From Struthidea cinerea (lineage: Eukaryota > Chordata > Aves > Passeriformes > Corcoracidae), in assembly GCA_013397865.1 (NCBI GenBank), contig VZTI01001657.1:186001-250000 (forward strand): a DNA stretch of 64,000 nt. Direction: 5' to 3'. How positions within the stretch are numbered: the stretch's first letter is position 1; the number at the start of each line of letters is the position of its first letter. The position numbers and the translations under genes are program-made. Below are positions 12,272 to 24,947 of this stretch, one piece after another. The notes beneath the pieces were generated by a model. It ran no database searches, was not told where the DNA came from, and was given only the letters and a program-made list of their open reading frames with translations.

Positions 12272-15200
12272 GAAAGAGTCAAATTTTTTAAGATTCTACC
12301 ATTTATAGTGATTCAAGGGAATATTCTACTCTCAGAGCCCCAGGATCTTGGTATATAACATCCTCATTTGTGCTAATGGAAACTTTACCTCTTTGAATTC
12401 ATGAGGACTGAAAAGTTTCGCCAGGCACACAGGCTCTGTATAAATAAGCAGCACACAGCAAACATACTCTTTTAAAAGGATTATCACTTTGACAGCTATT
12501 CAGTTGGGGTGGCTTTTTCTGTCCCCTGGAATTCCCAGCTTGCACTCTTAACTACACGGAAGGTAAATCTGTATAGTACTTCACAGCTGCCTTTACTGGG
12601 ACCTGACACTGAGCTTACTGGATGTGCTTTCCTGGTACAAAGCACCTCATCAAGTTTCCTGCTCTAGATGCAGTGAATGCAGCTGATGAGCTGTCTTATT
12701 AAAAGTTATGAGGAAAGGATGTTCACTCCGTTACTTTCTGAACTACTGGATACACACAGTGAAGCTGCTGAGCCAGTCAGTCCCTCAGAGCCATTCCTTC
12801 ACATAGAGACTGCATTCTAACATTTAATATCACATTGCTCCTGTGCTTGTCACCATCAGATTTTAATTTTTTGTCTTGTTTTGTTTGTGCTGGCATTTTT
12901 TGTTCTGATAGCCTTACCATGATATTCCCTCACCACAGCAGACCAAACTTGAGCCTTGCTGTCCTGATGACACTAAGCACGCTGACAAACCTCCCAAGAG
13001 TTTTAAGCTGGGACTCTGCCATCCCTCTGCCTGTAGGGATGGGATCAGGGCCAGGATCCAGACCTCCCTGCACCCTGCATACTTCAAAAGGAAAGGGCAG
13101 GGCGTGTTGGGCAGCCAATCTCTGAGAGCCAGAGGGAGAATAACATACAAGGGGCTGAGCACAAGAGGGTTGATGAGATACAGGTGGTCAAGGACACCAG
13201 AGGTGGGTATACTGCAAGGAAAGCTGAGGTGTCAGGCTGCTGCATTCCTGCCCAGGTTCCTATTGAGGGTGAGCTTGGGAGAAGGGGAGCAGGGACAGAG
13301 CTACAGCAAAGAGCAGCTAAGAGAGAGGCATCTGGGCCACAAGCATAGCTGAGAGAGGGCTAAGCTGCTGCAGAAAAGCTGGGTTGAAAAAAACCCCACT
13401 TTCCTTTCGAAGAAGATGATACAACAGGTGCTGCAATCATGGTTCAGTGGGCCAGCTTCAGTAATGCCATGTATGGATCATACACCTATTGCCTTCCCTC
13501 AGTAAAAGAATAAGCTATTTTCTCAAGTAGTTCAGGTAAAAGCTGCAAACAATTTTTTTCCTCCACCACCTGCTTTGGAAAACTGCTGGCACTTGGACTG
13601 GAAGAACACAATTAAAATGCAGTAAAAATTGACAAATCTTGTTATGGGGAGCTGAAAACACATTACAATTCCAATAGAACTATAAATGAAAAAACCCTAA
13701 ATTAAATAAATCTTGCACAATTATAGATTAAAATATGTTTGGCTTTTATGACTTAGCATATACAGGCCTTGATTCTTGAAATCATTGCTGAGACTATGTG
13801 GCTTGCATAGGGATGCAAGAGTAAACAAATTACCTGCTGCTGTAATGCCATGTAGGAGTGACGAGGGAAGGTGGACCAGCATTTTGTTGGTTTTCTGGTT
13901 GTTGGTTAAAACTCCTTCATGGGCCCTGCTCTCCATGCAAAAAATGTGGCCATATAGATTCAGTAACAGCTAGCAGTGTCAATAATGGACTCAATAATGA
14001 GTAGAAAAGAAACCCAACCCAATAACAACAAAACCTCTGGGGGAGCATTAGCAGCAATTGCTGTCAGCCAGTGTTGGGAAACTGCCAGTCTTCCCTGATG
14101 GCAGCCTGTCAGCCACAGGCTGCAGAAGGATGCTGGGCTGGGTGAGCTATGAGGTGGGAAACCTTGAAAGGGTCAGGCTTGGTGGACGGCAATGTACTAC
14201 TCCACCAGAGCTGAGAAGAGCTGGATTTGGTGGCTCAGATTTGGCAGCTGTGGGATTTGGAGAGAGGTGGTGGTAGAAGAGGCAGGTGTCCCTCCTTCCT
14301 CTGCCCCCTGCTTGCCCCAGCTCGTGGCAAGGGGTCTTCAGTGTGAGTGCAGAGTGCTGTCCTCTGCTTTTGGATGATAAGCAGGGATCAAATAATTTTC
14401 AATAGCTACCGCTTCAGCTGCCAGGCCACAATAGCCTAAGGAGCTATCAATTCCTTCTTGAGAAGGTGGGAACCACCTGAATGACTCTGATGTGGCTGGC
14501 CCCAGGTGTCCACTGTGCTGAACTGATGGTGCCCAGAGCTTCCTGGGCTTTCCGGATCTGTAGATGGCTGCCTAAGCCCTCACTACAACTGAGCAAATAG
14601 CTTCACCACACCACTCCTCAGAAGAGGAGGGCTGAACCTTAACACAGAAACAAAAAAAACACAGCCCAGGAAAATATTTTTTCTTTACAAAGTCATTCAG
14701 GGCATGGTTTCCATCAGGCAAATAGCTCTGTGAGAATTAACTCAAAGTCTGTTTTCCCCAAGGTGTAAGTACTGTGTTGGAGAGTAGCATAAAGGAAGGT
14801 TGTTCCCCTCCCTGCAGCCATTCCCAGGGCCAATACCTCTCTTTCTTTTCCTGTTCCTTACTACTCTCACCTACCATCTTGGAGTTCCTAGCTTTTGAAT
14901 AAATTTGGTTGAAATAGATGTGTGCATTCATATTACTGGGGAGGAGAAGCGCATCCAGGCAGACCCAGATGCATGCAGTCAGATAGTGTAGCACTCATTT
15001 CCTTATGAAATTAGGTTAGAAATAAAATAGCAGTCTATTTTTTCAGGCCTTCCTGTTCTAAGTTTCTCCTACTTACTTTGAAAGTTGTGGTAGCTTAAAA
15101 TAACCTCTATCTAGAAATTTTCATGCTATGCTTTTGTTGGATAATTTTTCTAAAAGGTCTCCTGATTTAAAATTTAGCATGTGAATATTATCTTCTTTTC

Positions 15201-18200
15201 TCCTCCAACAACTGTTTTCTAGAAGGTCTGAAGCTGATTATATTGGTGTTGTGATTACTTAGTGGCTTGACTAAAGCTGTTTCACAAGACAGCACTGATG
15301 TGCTACTCTGAATTAAGATGAGAAGTTTTCTCATTTTATGTTTTACAGAAAGAGCCATTCTAAAATACAAGAGTTCAATGTGTACAAAAATTCCTCCTGA
15401 GAACTTGCCTTAACATGATATATGACTGTATTTTGCAAGCTCTTTAGTCATACATTATTTTTGTTTTATTAGACATAGTTGACCCTTTGATCTTGGTGAA
15501 TTAACACTTTTACTGATCCAGAGGCTGTGAGTCTAACTCTCGTGCTTGTTGTCACTATTTTTTTGTTACCTGGCATTTTTAATCATGCAAATTCTTGCTA
15601 TAACTTATTCATTTCAAATATGTTCGTAGAATTGATTCCCTGACGTCCTCTTTGTGACTTAACAGCTTTCTCTGACTTTTTTCTATGTCTTAGCTCTTGG
15701 AGCTTGCAAGAGGGTAACACAAGGTTCACATGCATTTTGGCAATTTACCTCCTTCTAGAAATGTCTGCTTTGGGGTGTTGGACATTGTGAGAAGGAAAAA
15801 AAAAAAGAAAAAAATTATTGTAAAGCTTTTTCTGGGCAGTGACCAGCTTAAGGAAAACACTAAGTTTTCAGGATAGAATTAAGTGGATTTGTAGAGAAAC
15901 TTGAAACACTGTACACTTCTTGGCCTGAACTCCTGTAAGCCAATATGAAATGCATATATACCATAATGAAATTCTCCAGTTGCAGTTTACATTTAATTCA
16001 TGTAGCATTTATCACTGGAATCAGTGGACATTGACTGCTGTAGCACTTCAAGGGTTTGACCATTGTTATTCTGATCTTAATTAGAAGACCAGGGCTAGGA
16101 TATAGAGTATAGTTTCCTACCAGCCCCCAGGCATGTCAAACTGATTAGAGCCTTTCTTCACCAGGCTGGGTTGAACACACACAGGCCAAAATGGAGCTCA
16201 GTGAGTGTAAAGTTATGTGAACGGATGCCAGAGGCCATGGGAACAGGACGGAAAATTTTACACAGCAATGTTTTACATCTTGTAAAATAGCAGAGCAGCT
16301 AGAAAATAACTTCTTAAAATCCAAATTTCAAACTTTGTCTTTTTTCAAGTCAGAGAAAATATATCAGACAACCTGCAATATCAAATATCTGATTTGATAC
16401 CTCCCAGCACCTTTCCCAAATCATCGGCAAAGGAATGTTGTTAATATTATTCATCCTCAATGAGAGAATATCTGTCTGAAGTATATTCCACTGCAAGACA
16501 GCTCCTGTGAAACACTTAGGTCAGGACTTCTAAACGAGTACAGTCTTTGTGGAAGTCCTTTGCCTTAGACATCTTCATTCTAAAATTTCACAAAACTATG
16601 GTGCAGTAATATTCTGCAATAATTTTGCTACAGAGGATTAAAATATATTGGACAAATTAAATCAAATGCTCTAACCAAGAAAACTTGCAGTGATCTTAAA
16701 ATGTATTATTCAAAAGGGTAAAGATAGGATAGCTCACTCTCCTGAGTGAGCTGCATAAAAATACCACCTTGGAAAGAATGAAAAAAGATCTCGTACAGCA
16801 AGGATACTTTTACTGACCCAAGAAAGGGCTGATAAGGAACAGAAATTACCGTCAGATATGGTAAAAGTGTCGATATTTCTTTTAGACATGAGAAAATGAG
16901 TTGGCAAGATGAACGCATTTAGTGCGTACTGTGGTACAGACGGGAATACCAAAGGACCTTGAACTTATCTTCGTAACAGTCTGGTTACTTAGTTAAACAC
17001 CACTGGGTATAGATGAAATGACATGGAAAGGAAGTCCAGCCCCTGCTTTTGGAGATAACCTTATTTTAAATCTTCTCATAAACTGATTCTCTATCATCTA
17101 GCTAGTTCTCATTTTGGCCTCTTTTGTTGATATTGGAGCACTGATCCAGAATGTCCGTGCTCCAGCACTTAAACTTGTTTCCACTTTCCAGCATAAAATT
17201 ATATATAACTACTTGTTCTTGTTAGCATACATAGTTTTTCTTTTTCTCTAGTGTTTACATCCTGCTCCACTGTCATAAGTTTTTATAGCACAATCATTCG
17301 TCTCTTTCAGCTCTCATTTATTTGTCTATGGAAAGCAAGTTCTCTTAAGTTACCATTATAAAAGTGCCTATATTATTCTCTTCAAGCACACACAAAGACT
17401 TTCTTTGAATTTTTCTTTCTTCTCCATGGGCAGCTGAGCTATACGCAGTGCTCTAAATGGGTTTGGAGAAGTAGCCCTGGTGCTGTCCAGATTCTCATGA
17501 AAATGACTCATCTCATAAATTCTGGGATACATTTGATCAAGAAAGTCTCTGTATTTCATCAGAAAGAATCTTGATGTTTTTGCTTGGTCTCACTTTATTT
17601 ATCCAGTGAAAGTGGATTTTGCTATTTGCTTTTATTCTGCAAAGCTTGAGTCAGTTTGACTTCTGGCAAGTTCCTAAGACTTCTGAAACACGCATTTTGG
17701 GCTTGCCAGTTTTGGTCTTGTTTGCAAATTCCTTTTAGGCTTTTTTTCTTATTACTAGCACTCCTTTTGACACATACTGGTAGTGATATTTTCTCTAGCT
17801 ATTGCTAGTGTTTAGGAATGGAGCTAAAAATGGGGTTCTGGATCCTACATCAGTAGCACACTGCTCTCGAGAACTTGCCTTGAGAAAGCAATCCCAAGCA
17901 CTGCAGGAAATTCCAAAAGGGGCGTTTGATGAGTTGCATGTGGCATAACGCTCAGATTGCTTAAACCTCTTGGGAAGCCAGCATTCAGGACTAGTCCTCC
18001 ACTGGGATTCATTACCAGTTCAATGGCATTACATTCATAGGGTATTTTGCTGAACTCTCTGTTAGTTCTTGTGGGACGATCAGCAGAGAATTGCTGAGAG
18101 AATGGAAATCTAGCTGAAGCACTAGAGCAACATAAAGGCTGTAATAGGATTTTCTTTATTTTTTTTGCAAATGACTGGAAGTTGCCACCTGAAAGCAGGG

Positions 18201-19245
18201 CTGTTCTGTGTACTGGGATCCTGTGGAGACCACAGCATACATGCAACACCTAGCTACCTTGGCTCTGCCAGGACAGACAGGACTGTAAGCAGCAATGCTT
18301 ATTTGGTCTGACTGTCATTTTGTGTTCTTTACAGAGAGGTTTCAGCTAAAGGTCACGGGAGAGCCACTGTATATTTTTTCTTCAAATAAAATCAATTGAA
18401 GGACCTAGAACACAATAAGTTATGTTCAGGACTGCATTTCCATGTATTCCCATTGGAGACCTATCAATGTGAACTAGCATTGTTGGGAAATATCTCCAGC
18501 TACCCCAGTTAATCAATATCTGTTCATTATACTGTCTCTGATGAATATGGGTAAGGATTGGATAAGCATGAGTCAGGTGGCTTAAAAATAATTGCGCCTC
18601 ACATAAGATCAATAGAAGGAATTTTTTTTCCAGTATCACTTCAGGCAAACTAATGTACCTTTTATCCTCCTCTCTTCTTGCTCATTGTTGGTATATCAAC
18701 ATCAGTGCAGGAGTGGCTTTATTAAATTAGTAGCCCTTAATCTACTGTCATACTGTCAACTTGCAGGGTGTGAACAAGCAGACAGCAAGTTTCAAGTGGC
18801 CCAGTGTGTTTCAAAGAGCTCTTACCCAAGCAGTTAGCTCGGAACTGTGCCAAAAGAAGTCTTTTCGGGGTACCTGCTAATATCTCTCCTCTGAGTATGA
18901 AAACCCTATGCTAGAAAAAAAATTGGTTTAGGGGAATTCGTGCCAATTATAGATGTGTTATGACAGATTAAAATATTATAATTGTGCTTGGCTTCCATGC
19001 AGAACCACATTAACACATCTATGACATTTAATAACACAGGAGGATAACCACATGCCTCAACAAAGGTTCACTTTCCCCCAAAGTTGCTTAACTTTTTTCT
19101 CCCTTCCTGCCTCTTTTTCCTGCCTTCTGAAATAAGGAGCTGCATGTTCTTGCAGTGTTTTGGGGGAAAAAAAAGAAAGGAAAAGTAAGGAAAAAAAGAA
19201 ACAGGGTAAAAAGACAAAAAATACAGGAGAGAAAGAATATGTAAG

Positions 19246-19322
19246 TGGAGAAGGAGGAGAAGGAGAAGGAGAAGGAGAAGGAGAAGGAGAAGGAGAAGGA
19301 GAAGGAGAAGGAGAAGGAGAAG
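19246..19322. repeat. (GGAGAA)n polypurine microsatellite
   Basis: A regular GGAGAA hexamer array of about 12 units runs directly into an assembly gap. It follows a purine-rich lead-in that starts near 19163. Long open frames across it are artefacts of the repeat. Confidence 0.95.
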
Positions 19323-19487
19323 NNNNNNNNNNNNNNNNNNNNNNNNNNNNNNNNNNNNNNNNNNNNNNNNNNNNNNNNNNNNNNNNNNNNNNNNNNNNNN
19401 NNNNNNNNNNNNNNNNNNNNNNNNNNNNNNNNNNNNNNNNNNNNNNNNNNNNNNNNNNNNNNNNNNNNNNNNNNNNNNNNNNNNNNN
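19323..19487. other. Assembly gap (165 N)
   Basis: A run of N between a GGAGAA array on the left and a GGGAA array on the right. The missing sequence is presumably polypurine. The run length need not equal the true length. Confidence 0.99.
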
Positions 19488-19546
19488 GGAAGGGAAGGGA
19501 AGGGAAGGGAAGGGAAGGGAAGGGAAGGGAAGGGAAGGGAAAAAGG
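19488..19546. repeat. (GGGAA)n pentamer microsatellite
   Basis: About ten GGGAA (equivalently AAGGG) units follow the gap, ending in a short A run. The pure-purine strand is compatible with triplex or G-quadruplex structure. Confidence 0.95.
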
Positions 19547-21194
19547 TGGCATGTAATTTAATGACATGAAGCTGACAAGTCAGTAATGGATTAAAGGCAT
19601 TCAGCTCATTATTGAGCTGTTTATGTCAGGCTGATTAAAAACAGGCAAATGAAATAAACACTCTCAAGACTTTATTTAGTGGACCTGTGGCAGACTTCTT
19701 GTATCCCCATAGCTCATGACTCTCAAATCATAAACTAAATTTAACCTGTGAAGTAGTTGGATCAGAAGGTGAAGTCCTGTTTTTAGAGCCAGATATTTTG
19801 CAGAAAAATGTCTCTTGGCTGTGCTGGGAGGGCTGAAAAAGAAAAGACCTTAGGAAAATCCTAACTCCATCAGAGAGTATGTATTACTGACCAATAACTT
19901 TCCTCAGACTTACAGTTCACAGTGCGTAGCAAATTCTGGTTATTTGACCTTCACATCCCTTTCTTTCCCCACCCCCACATTCAGCTGGTGAGTCCAGTTG
20001 CCTCCATTTTGTTGATCAGGAAATGTGAGGCAACAAAAAAAGTTTTATCAACTCTTGTCAAACACTGAGCAGGCTGTTTCCAGTCCAGCTAATACTTTAG
20101 TGAGGGGCTCATTTGCAAGCAGATATCCATTTCCATTGAGTCAAACAGGACTGTACATGCTTGAAGTTCAGCACATACCCACTTGCTTTGAGGCATCACC
20201 ACGCCAGTGCTCAGCATTTTGTGGTGCTTAACAAGCTCAGTTTTATTTTGCTCTTCTCTTGTAGAATGAACAAATATGAATCAAATTGGAACACCTTGTC
20301 TTGGACATGCTTTTAATATGACCTTTCTGTGTCTATGAGCACAGAGCAATGGACAAAACTATCCTATTATGAGACTACTTTGTTTCCTTTATTGGTAAGA
20401 AGTGCAGTATGTAGAAAATTACTAGCACCATAAGAGCTCAGGCTAAACCAAAAGCATTTACCCCGGAAGAATCTTGCTCACATTTTCCCAGCTGACACAG
20501 ATGTCCCTTAGAAGCAAAACAAGATTTCTCAACAAAAGAAAGTATTCTGCCCTGCAAATGGGTTTTCAAAACATCTTCCCGCACTACACCCTCTTCTAGT
20601 CAGCATGGAGCACAAAGCCAATCCCAAGGAATCAAAGTTGAATCATCTGATGATAAATTTTTATAGTAAAGTCCTAGATTTACAGATAAAGTTTGGTGAG
20701 GAGATACATTTGGCCATGTCAAAGCATGAGAAAATCCTTACCCAAACACTGAGATTAGTGAGCTGTGTACCTCTGCTTTGAAAAGCAAAAAGAGGACTGA
20801 GCTAGGATACCAAGTTAGAGTTGGGCAAGACCTTTCACTTCCATTTCTTCATCTGTCAGACATATTTAAGTGTGGGCAATGTCCATCTTAAGGGTTTTTT
20901 GAAGACAGGTGACTAAATTAGTGAGGCTGTAGGTTTCCAGATGTCACACTAAGTATGACATTTCTAAGGAAACGTGTACAAGCTAAGGGGCAAAACAATT
21001 ATCTCCCTTCCAAAAAGATTTAACCTATTCAATTTCTGGGAAGTATGCAAAACTCTTAAATGCAGTTTTCAGCTTTCAAACTATAAGAGGCCATGTGCAA
21101 ACTTTGCAGGTGAGTGTCTTTCCATGATCATATGTCTTTCCATGGAAATGTGTATTGCTTGAACCAGTAAAAAATGAAGACATTAAAGACAAAG

Positions 21195-21228
21195 AGACAA
21201 AAAGTTCAGTGACTGATAAATCTTTAAT
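21195..21228 (-). terminator. BNC2: Candidate distal poly(A) site of BNC2
   Basis: The common variant hexamer ATTAAA lies at 21228-21223 on the minus strand. CA dinucleotides at about 21214 and 21210 could be cleaved, and a T-rich downstream stretch (CTTTTTGTCTCTTTGTCTTT) follows. Use of this site would add about 1.3 kb compared with the site near 22.5 kb. Confidence 0.45.
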
Positions 21229-22491
21229 ATAAAAATTGTACAAGAATTTTGATACAAATTACAAGAGGTATTTGGACAAAGTATGAGTAAAACTCCATTT
21301 ATATCCCCAAAACCTTATGCATTTTATGCAAAAGACATATTGTAGGACAGTTACAGTACAGAAAATACAAGAAAAGAAATGTCAAATTAAATCAGGACTT
21401 TTAATTCCCTCAGATTACTAATGGAAAAAACTTGTTTAGACTACATACAATATTTATGAAGCTACTAATGTCACGGTTATTAGATCAACATGATGCAAAT
21501 TTTTGTATCCCCTTGTACAGCTATATTCCATAGTGCATGCTTTGGTTCTGCAGGCAGGACAGCAGAGCATTCATGTTTTGCTCACATTGAGATCAAACGG
21601 TGAAAATTAAAAGCCTCCTCTACTCCAAACAGAGAAAGACCTTTGTAAAAATGTCCATCAGGCCTCGACTCCACTCTTTCCTGTGCCTGGCTGGGGTACC
21701 CCAGGAACACGTCTTGACAAAGTCTGCTGCAATAAGCCCAGCTTTGCCAGCCATCAGCAAGCTCTCCATTCTCTACACAGCAGCCCCCTTGCTGCTGTTG
21801 GTGCATCGCTAGTTGGCACAGGGAGTCGCCGCCAGGCTGTGAGAGTCCTCCCATGCCTACTGAGAAAGGGGTTTCCAGGCTTTATGCCTCTGTGACTGAA
21901 CACAATGCCAGACCCCTAAGAACTTCCAAATACATTGAGCTTTAAATCCAGTTTATCTCAGTTTACATCTCCACATGAACCCCCCGCTCAGGTACCCATC
22001 TTTCCAGTTCAGGAGAACTGAAACACAGCAGACAGGTATATAGGAAATCACTGTGTTTGACCTTCTGTGTTAAAAGCTGTTAAAATATCAACTGTGACAG
22101 TGAGCAAGAGCCTTCAGTCAAACAATGAAACTTCAAACCACTTCAACCATCCCTACAATGAGTCATTTGTATAGTTACAAACAGGTTGCAGTGAACTGCT
22201 TGTGATAAGTAAAAGTGTGTGGAATTTCAGTCAGGGTAAATTTTGATTGTGTTCTGGTTCAGAGAAACTAATTTGCATACCTGTTGCAGATACATTGCAC
22301 TGGAACACAGATCACTCTTATAAACTGGAGGACAGGCAGGAGACATGAACTGAGAACACAAATGCTGCCCATCAAAAAAGAGCCATATTCTGGGAAAGGA
22401 GCCCCATATGATATAGGAACCAAAGTTTGCACAAGAAAAAGCAGCATGCTGAATTTTGTATTTTTAAATAACTAAATGAAACACAAACACG

Positions 22492-22510
22492 TAACAGTGG
22501 CCATTTTATT
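22492..22510 (-). terminator. BNC2: Candidate proximal poly(A) site of BNC2
   Basis: Canonical AATAAA lies at 22510-22505 on the minus strand. CA dinucleotides suitable for cleavage follow within about 20 bases, and then a GT-rich stretch (TGTTACGTGTTTGTGTTTC) resembling a downstream element. This is the best complete poly(A) signal I see in the proposed UTR. Other AATAAA hexamers at 22800-22795 and 29508-29503 are weaker or have less convincing contexts. Confidence 0.5.
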
Positions 22511-23487
22511 CATCTTGCCACTTTACAAACAGTAACCATTTTCACAGATGGAATGCATAAAATTTTCTGAAATGAAGAACACTAGGAGGATGTGTTACTT
22601 TTCTGAGAGAATTTTAATGAGACACTCTCTTGGAATGAGAGGAGAAGGGGTGGTAAAGAAAATGGGAAAATTAAAAACAATGGCTGAAGGTTGTACAAGG
22701 GTTTGTTAAAAAAAAAACTTAAAAAAATTCAAATGTAAAAGTATAATTGAAAAATAATGAATAAATCTGCCTTTGTACAGCTTAGGTGTCCCTATTTATT
22801 CTGTAGGTCACCCAGTAAACTAAGACGAACATCCTTAGAATCAGAGTTCATGTGGCAAGTGCACCATTTTACAGGTGTAATTGGGGGGGATGCATTCTGC
22901 CCCATCAGTACAGGAGGTGGTGGGGGGATGGGGATGTGAAAACATCTTGATCTGGATGTGACGACTGCATAATGCTCTCACAGTCAGGCATGGACACGTG
23001 CACACACGACTGCCACTGGTGTGCCAGAGCTGCTGTTCATAGCCTCTTGCACTTCGTGGCAGAAGTGGACAGGTTGTGATTAACTATTGATGAGTTTGCC
23101 ATCCTAACTGTGCATTATCCTCTGATCATTCTCAACCTTTTGTTTGACAATGGATGCCTTATAAAATCTTTATGCATCACTTAGCCAGTCTTGCTGTCTC
23201 TTTCTTCTCTATGAATATAATTGCCCCGGATGCTTTTCTTAATTTTCCTAAAATTTTGTCTCCAAAGGTTTGAAGGGAGCAATGTACAAAATCTATAGAA
23301 CACCAGAAAAATCCCTCTACACGTTAGACATTTGCTCACTCACGCTTCCTGTACTTTTAAGTGCATGAGGAAATATATATATACACCTATGTAAGTGTGA
23401 TGGAAATGATATAATTTTGCTCACTTGTAATCTTCATTTTAAGGCTCCTTGTTCTAAGACTGTGTTTGTTTCTCCTTCTTTGTCTGT

Positions 23488-23526
23488 CACACTCACACTC
23501 ACACACATATTCACAAACACGCACAA
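23488..23526. repeat. Imperfect (CA)n tract
   Basis: CACACT and CACACA units with several interruptions. It lies in the proposed BNC2 3' UTR region. Confidence 0.8.
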
Positions 23527-24900
23527 AGGACACAAATGATTTCTTCGATCAGAAAGTCCTCAGTTTCCACAAACAGCCTTGGAAATGGTACAGCAAGAAA
23601 GGCTGCCCAAGCTCATCATCGCAGGTCAGCTCATCCGGCTGCTTCAACCTCCGTCAGTGCCATGTACACATGGAGTTGACAGGGGAGCAGAGTCTGGGCT
23701 CAGCCTTTAGACTTCTCATACAAACAGGCCTCAGGAATTTGTCTGCTGGTTTCAGCCTTGTAGCTTCTGATGAACTCGGAAGGAAAAGGAGGGAAAAGAT
23801 CAGTGACCTTTGACTGGTAAAAGACCTTAGCATATTTATGGTGGGCACCATCACCTCTGTTGCAGCAAACATCAAACTACCACATAGTGCTGTTGACAGC
23901 ATTAGCATCCAGAACGAGCAAAGAGGTGCTGTAGCCAACCACTGCCATGAATTGATCCAAGGATATGAAAAACAGCAAATTCCAAAATGGCTGTGTTTAG
24001 GTCTCTTGGTCTTGGGCTTTGTCTGAGACCTGTCTTTGACTTTTTGGTGCTGCACTGGCTGCCAGCATTGTTCAACTCACAGTGCCCAGTGCTCACAGGT
24101 ACACACGGGACTGGTGTTACAATCTTGGCATGGGAATGCTGTGGACCCTGCAAGGAAAGCATGCTTCAGCAGCTGCTCTGCCTACTTGAATTTTCAACTG
24201 CTATGCAGCAGTCAGAAAGCACACAATTAAGAGGAAGTGGAGTGCCCGCAGCCAGGTACACTGGCCTTCATGCACTTAAAATTTCTTAAAATACAGCATG
24301 TAATGCCAAGTTACTTCACTGTAAAACTCACTCTCTTCTGATGGCCCTATCTGAGAAGCACTTCTGGAGCCTGTACTTTTAGCAGTGTTCTTGCAAATGA
24401 AGGTATAAATCAGAAAAAACTCCTCCTTGCATGAGGACAGCAGATTGTGTCTCAGATACGTTTTTCTACACTTTATAGAAGTTCACACTGACTTCAGCAG
24501 GAGGTGCTCCTATCCCAATAGAATAGGATATAGGGAATTGGCATTCATGATAGGTATCCAAGAGGATGAGATTGCTCTGAAATTTGCCCAGGGATGGGCT
24601 AAACCAGTTAAAAAAATAAACTGCACATCCTGTTTGGCACTGAACCTATGCAGCAAATGTAGCAGATTCAAACAGCTATTTCTAGCAGGCACAGTATGGC
24701 TTATGCCAATACACAGCAATTAGTTGCTACATAAGCAGACAAAAGTGCCATTACAGACAGTATTTCTCAGCTGACCTTTTGCTAAGAAGCCATCTTGTTA
24801 CTGTCTACCTGATAGCTCGATAGAGCAGCCAGTGGCAGCCTTGGGCTTCCCAAAGACAAATCAAAGTGCTCCAGATGGGACTTCCCTTCACTCAGTGCTG

Positions 24901-24947
24901 ATGTGTGTGCATGCTTGTATGTGTGTGTGTCTGAGTGTGTGTGTGTT
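24901..24947. repeat. Imperfect (TG)n tract
   Basis: TG-dinucleotide runs broken by CATGC and CTGA. On the proposed BNC2 mRNA strand this is (CA)n. Confidence 0.85.

Larger units (their letters stand above)
2027..21209. other. Intergenic sequence 3' of BNC2, no gene seen
   Basis: No exon, RNA gene or recognisable protein fragment was found on either strand. The longest unexplained open frame is 134 codons (18249-17845, minus) and resembles no family I know. The stretch contains simple repeats, listed separately, and a slightly GC-richer patch at about 12950-14560. A 165-base gap interrupts a polypurine microsatellite. Distant BNC2 regulatory elements or an unannotated noncoding RNA cannot be excluded from sequence alone. 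Confidence 0.55.

Noticed and set aside
17845..18249. 134-codon minus-strand frame in intergenic DNA
   Set aside because: No recognisable domain, composition bias or splice context. This length is expected by chance in 64 kb.
19088..19567. Long open frames on both strands (poly-FS, poly-GE, poly-KE)
   Set aside because: They arise from polypurine microsatellites and run through the assembly gap.
21115..21144. 12-bp direct repeat TGTCTTTCCATG, 18 bp apart
   Set aside because: Short and isolated, with no associated structure. Chance or local slippage is sufficient.
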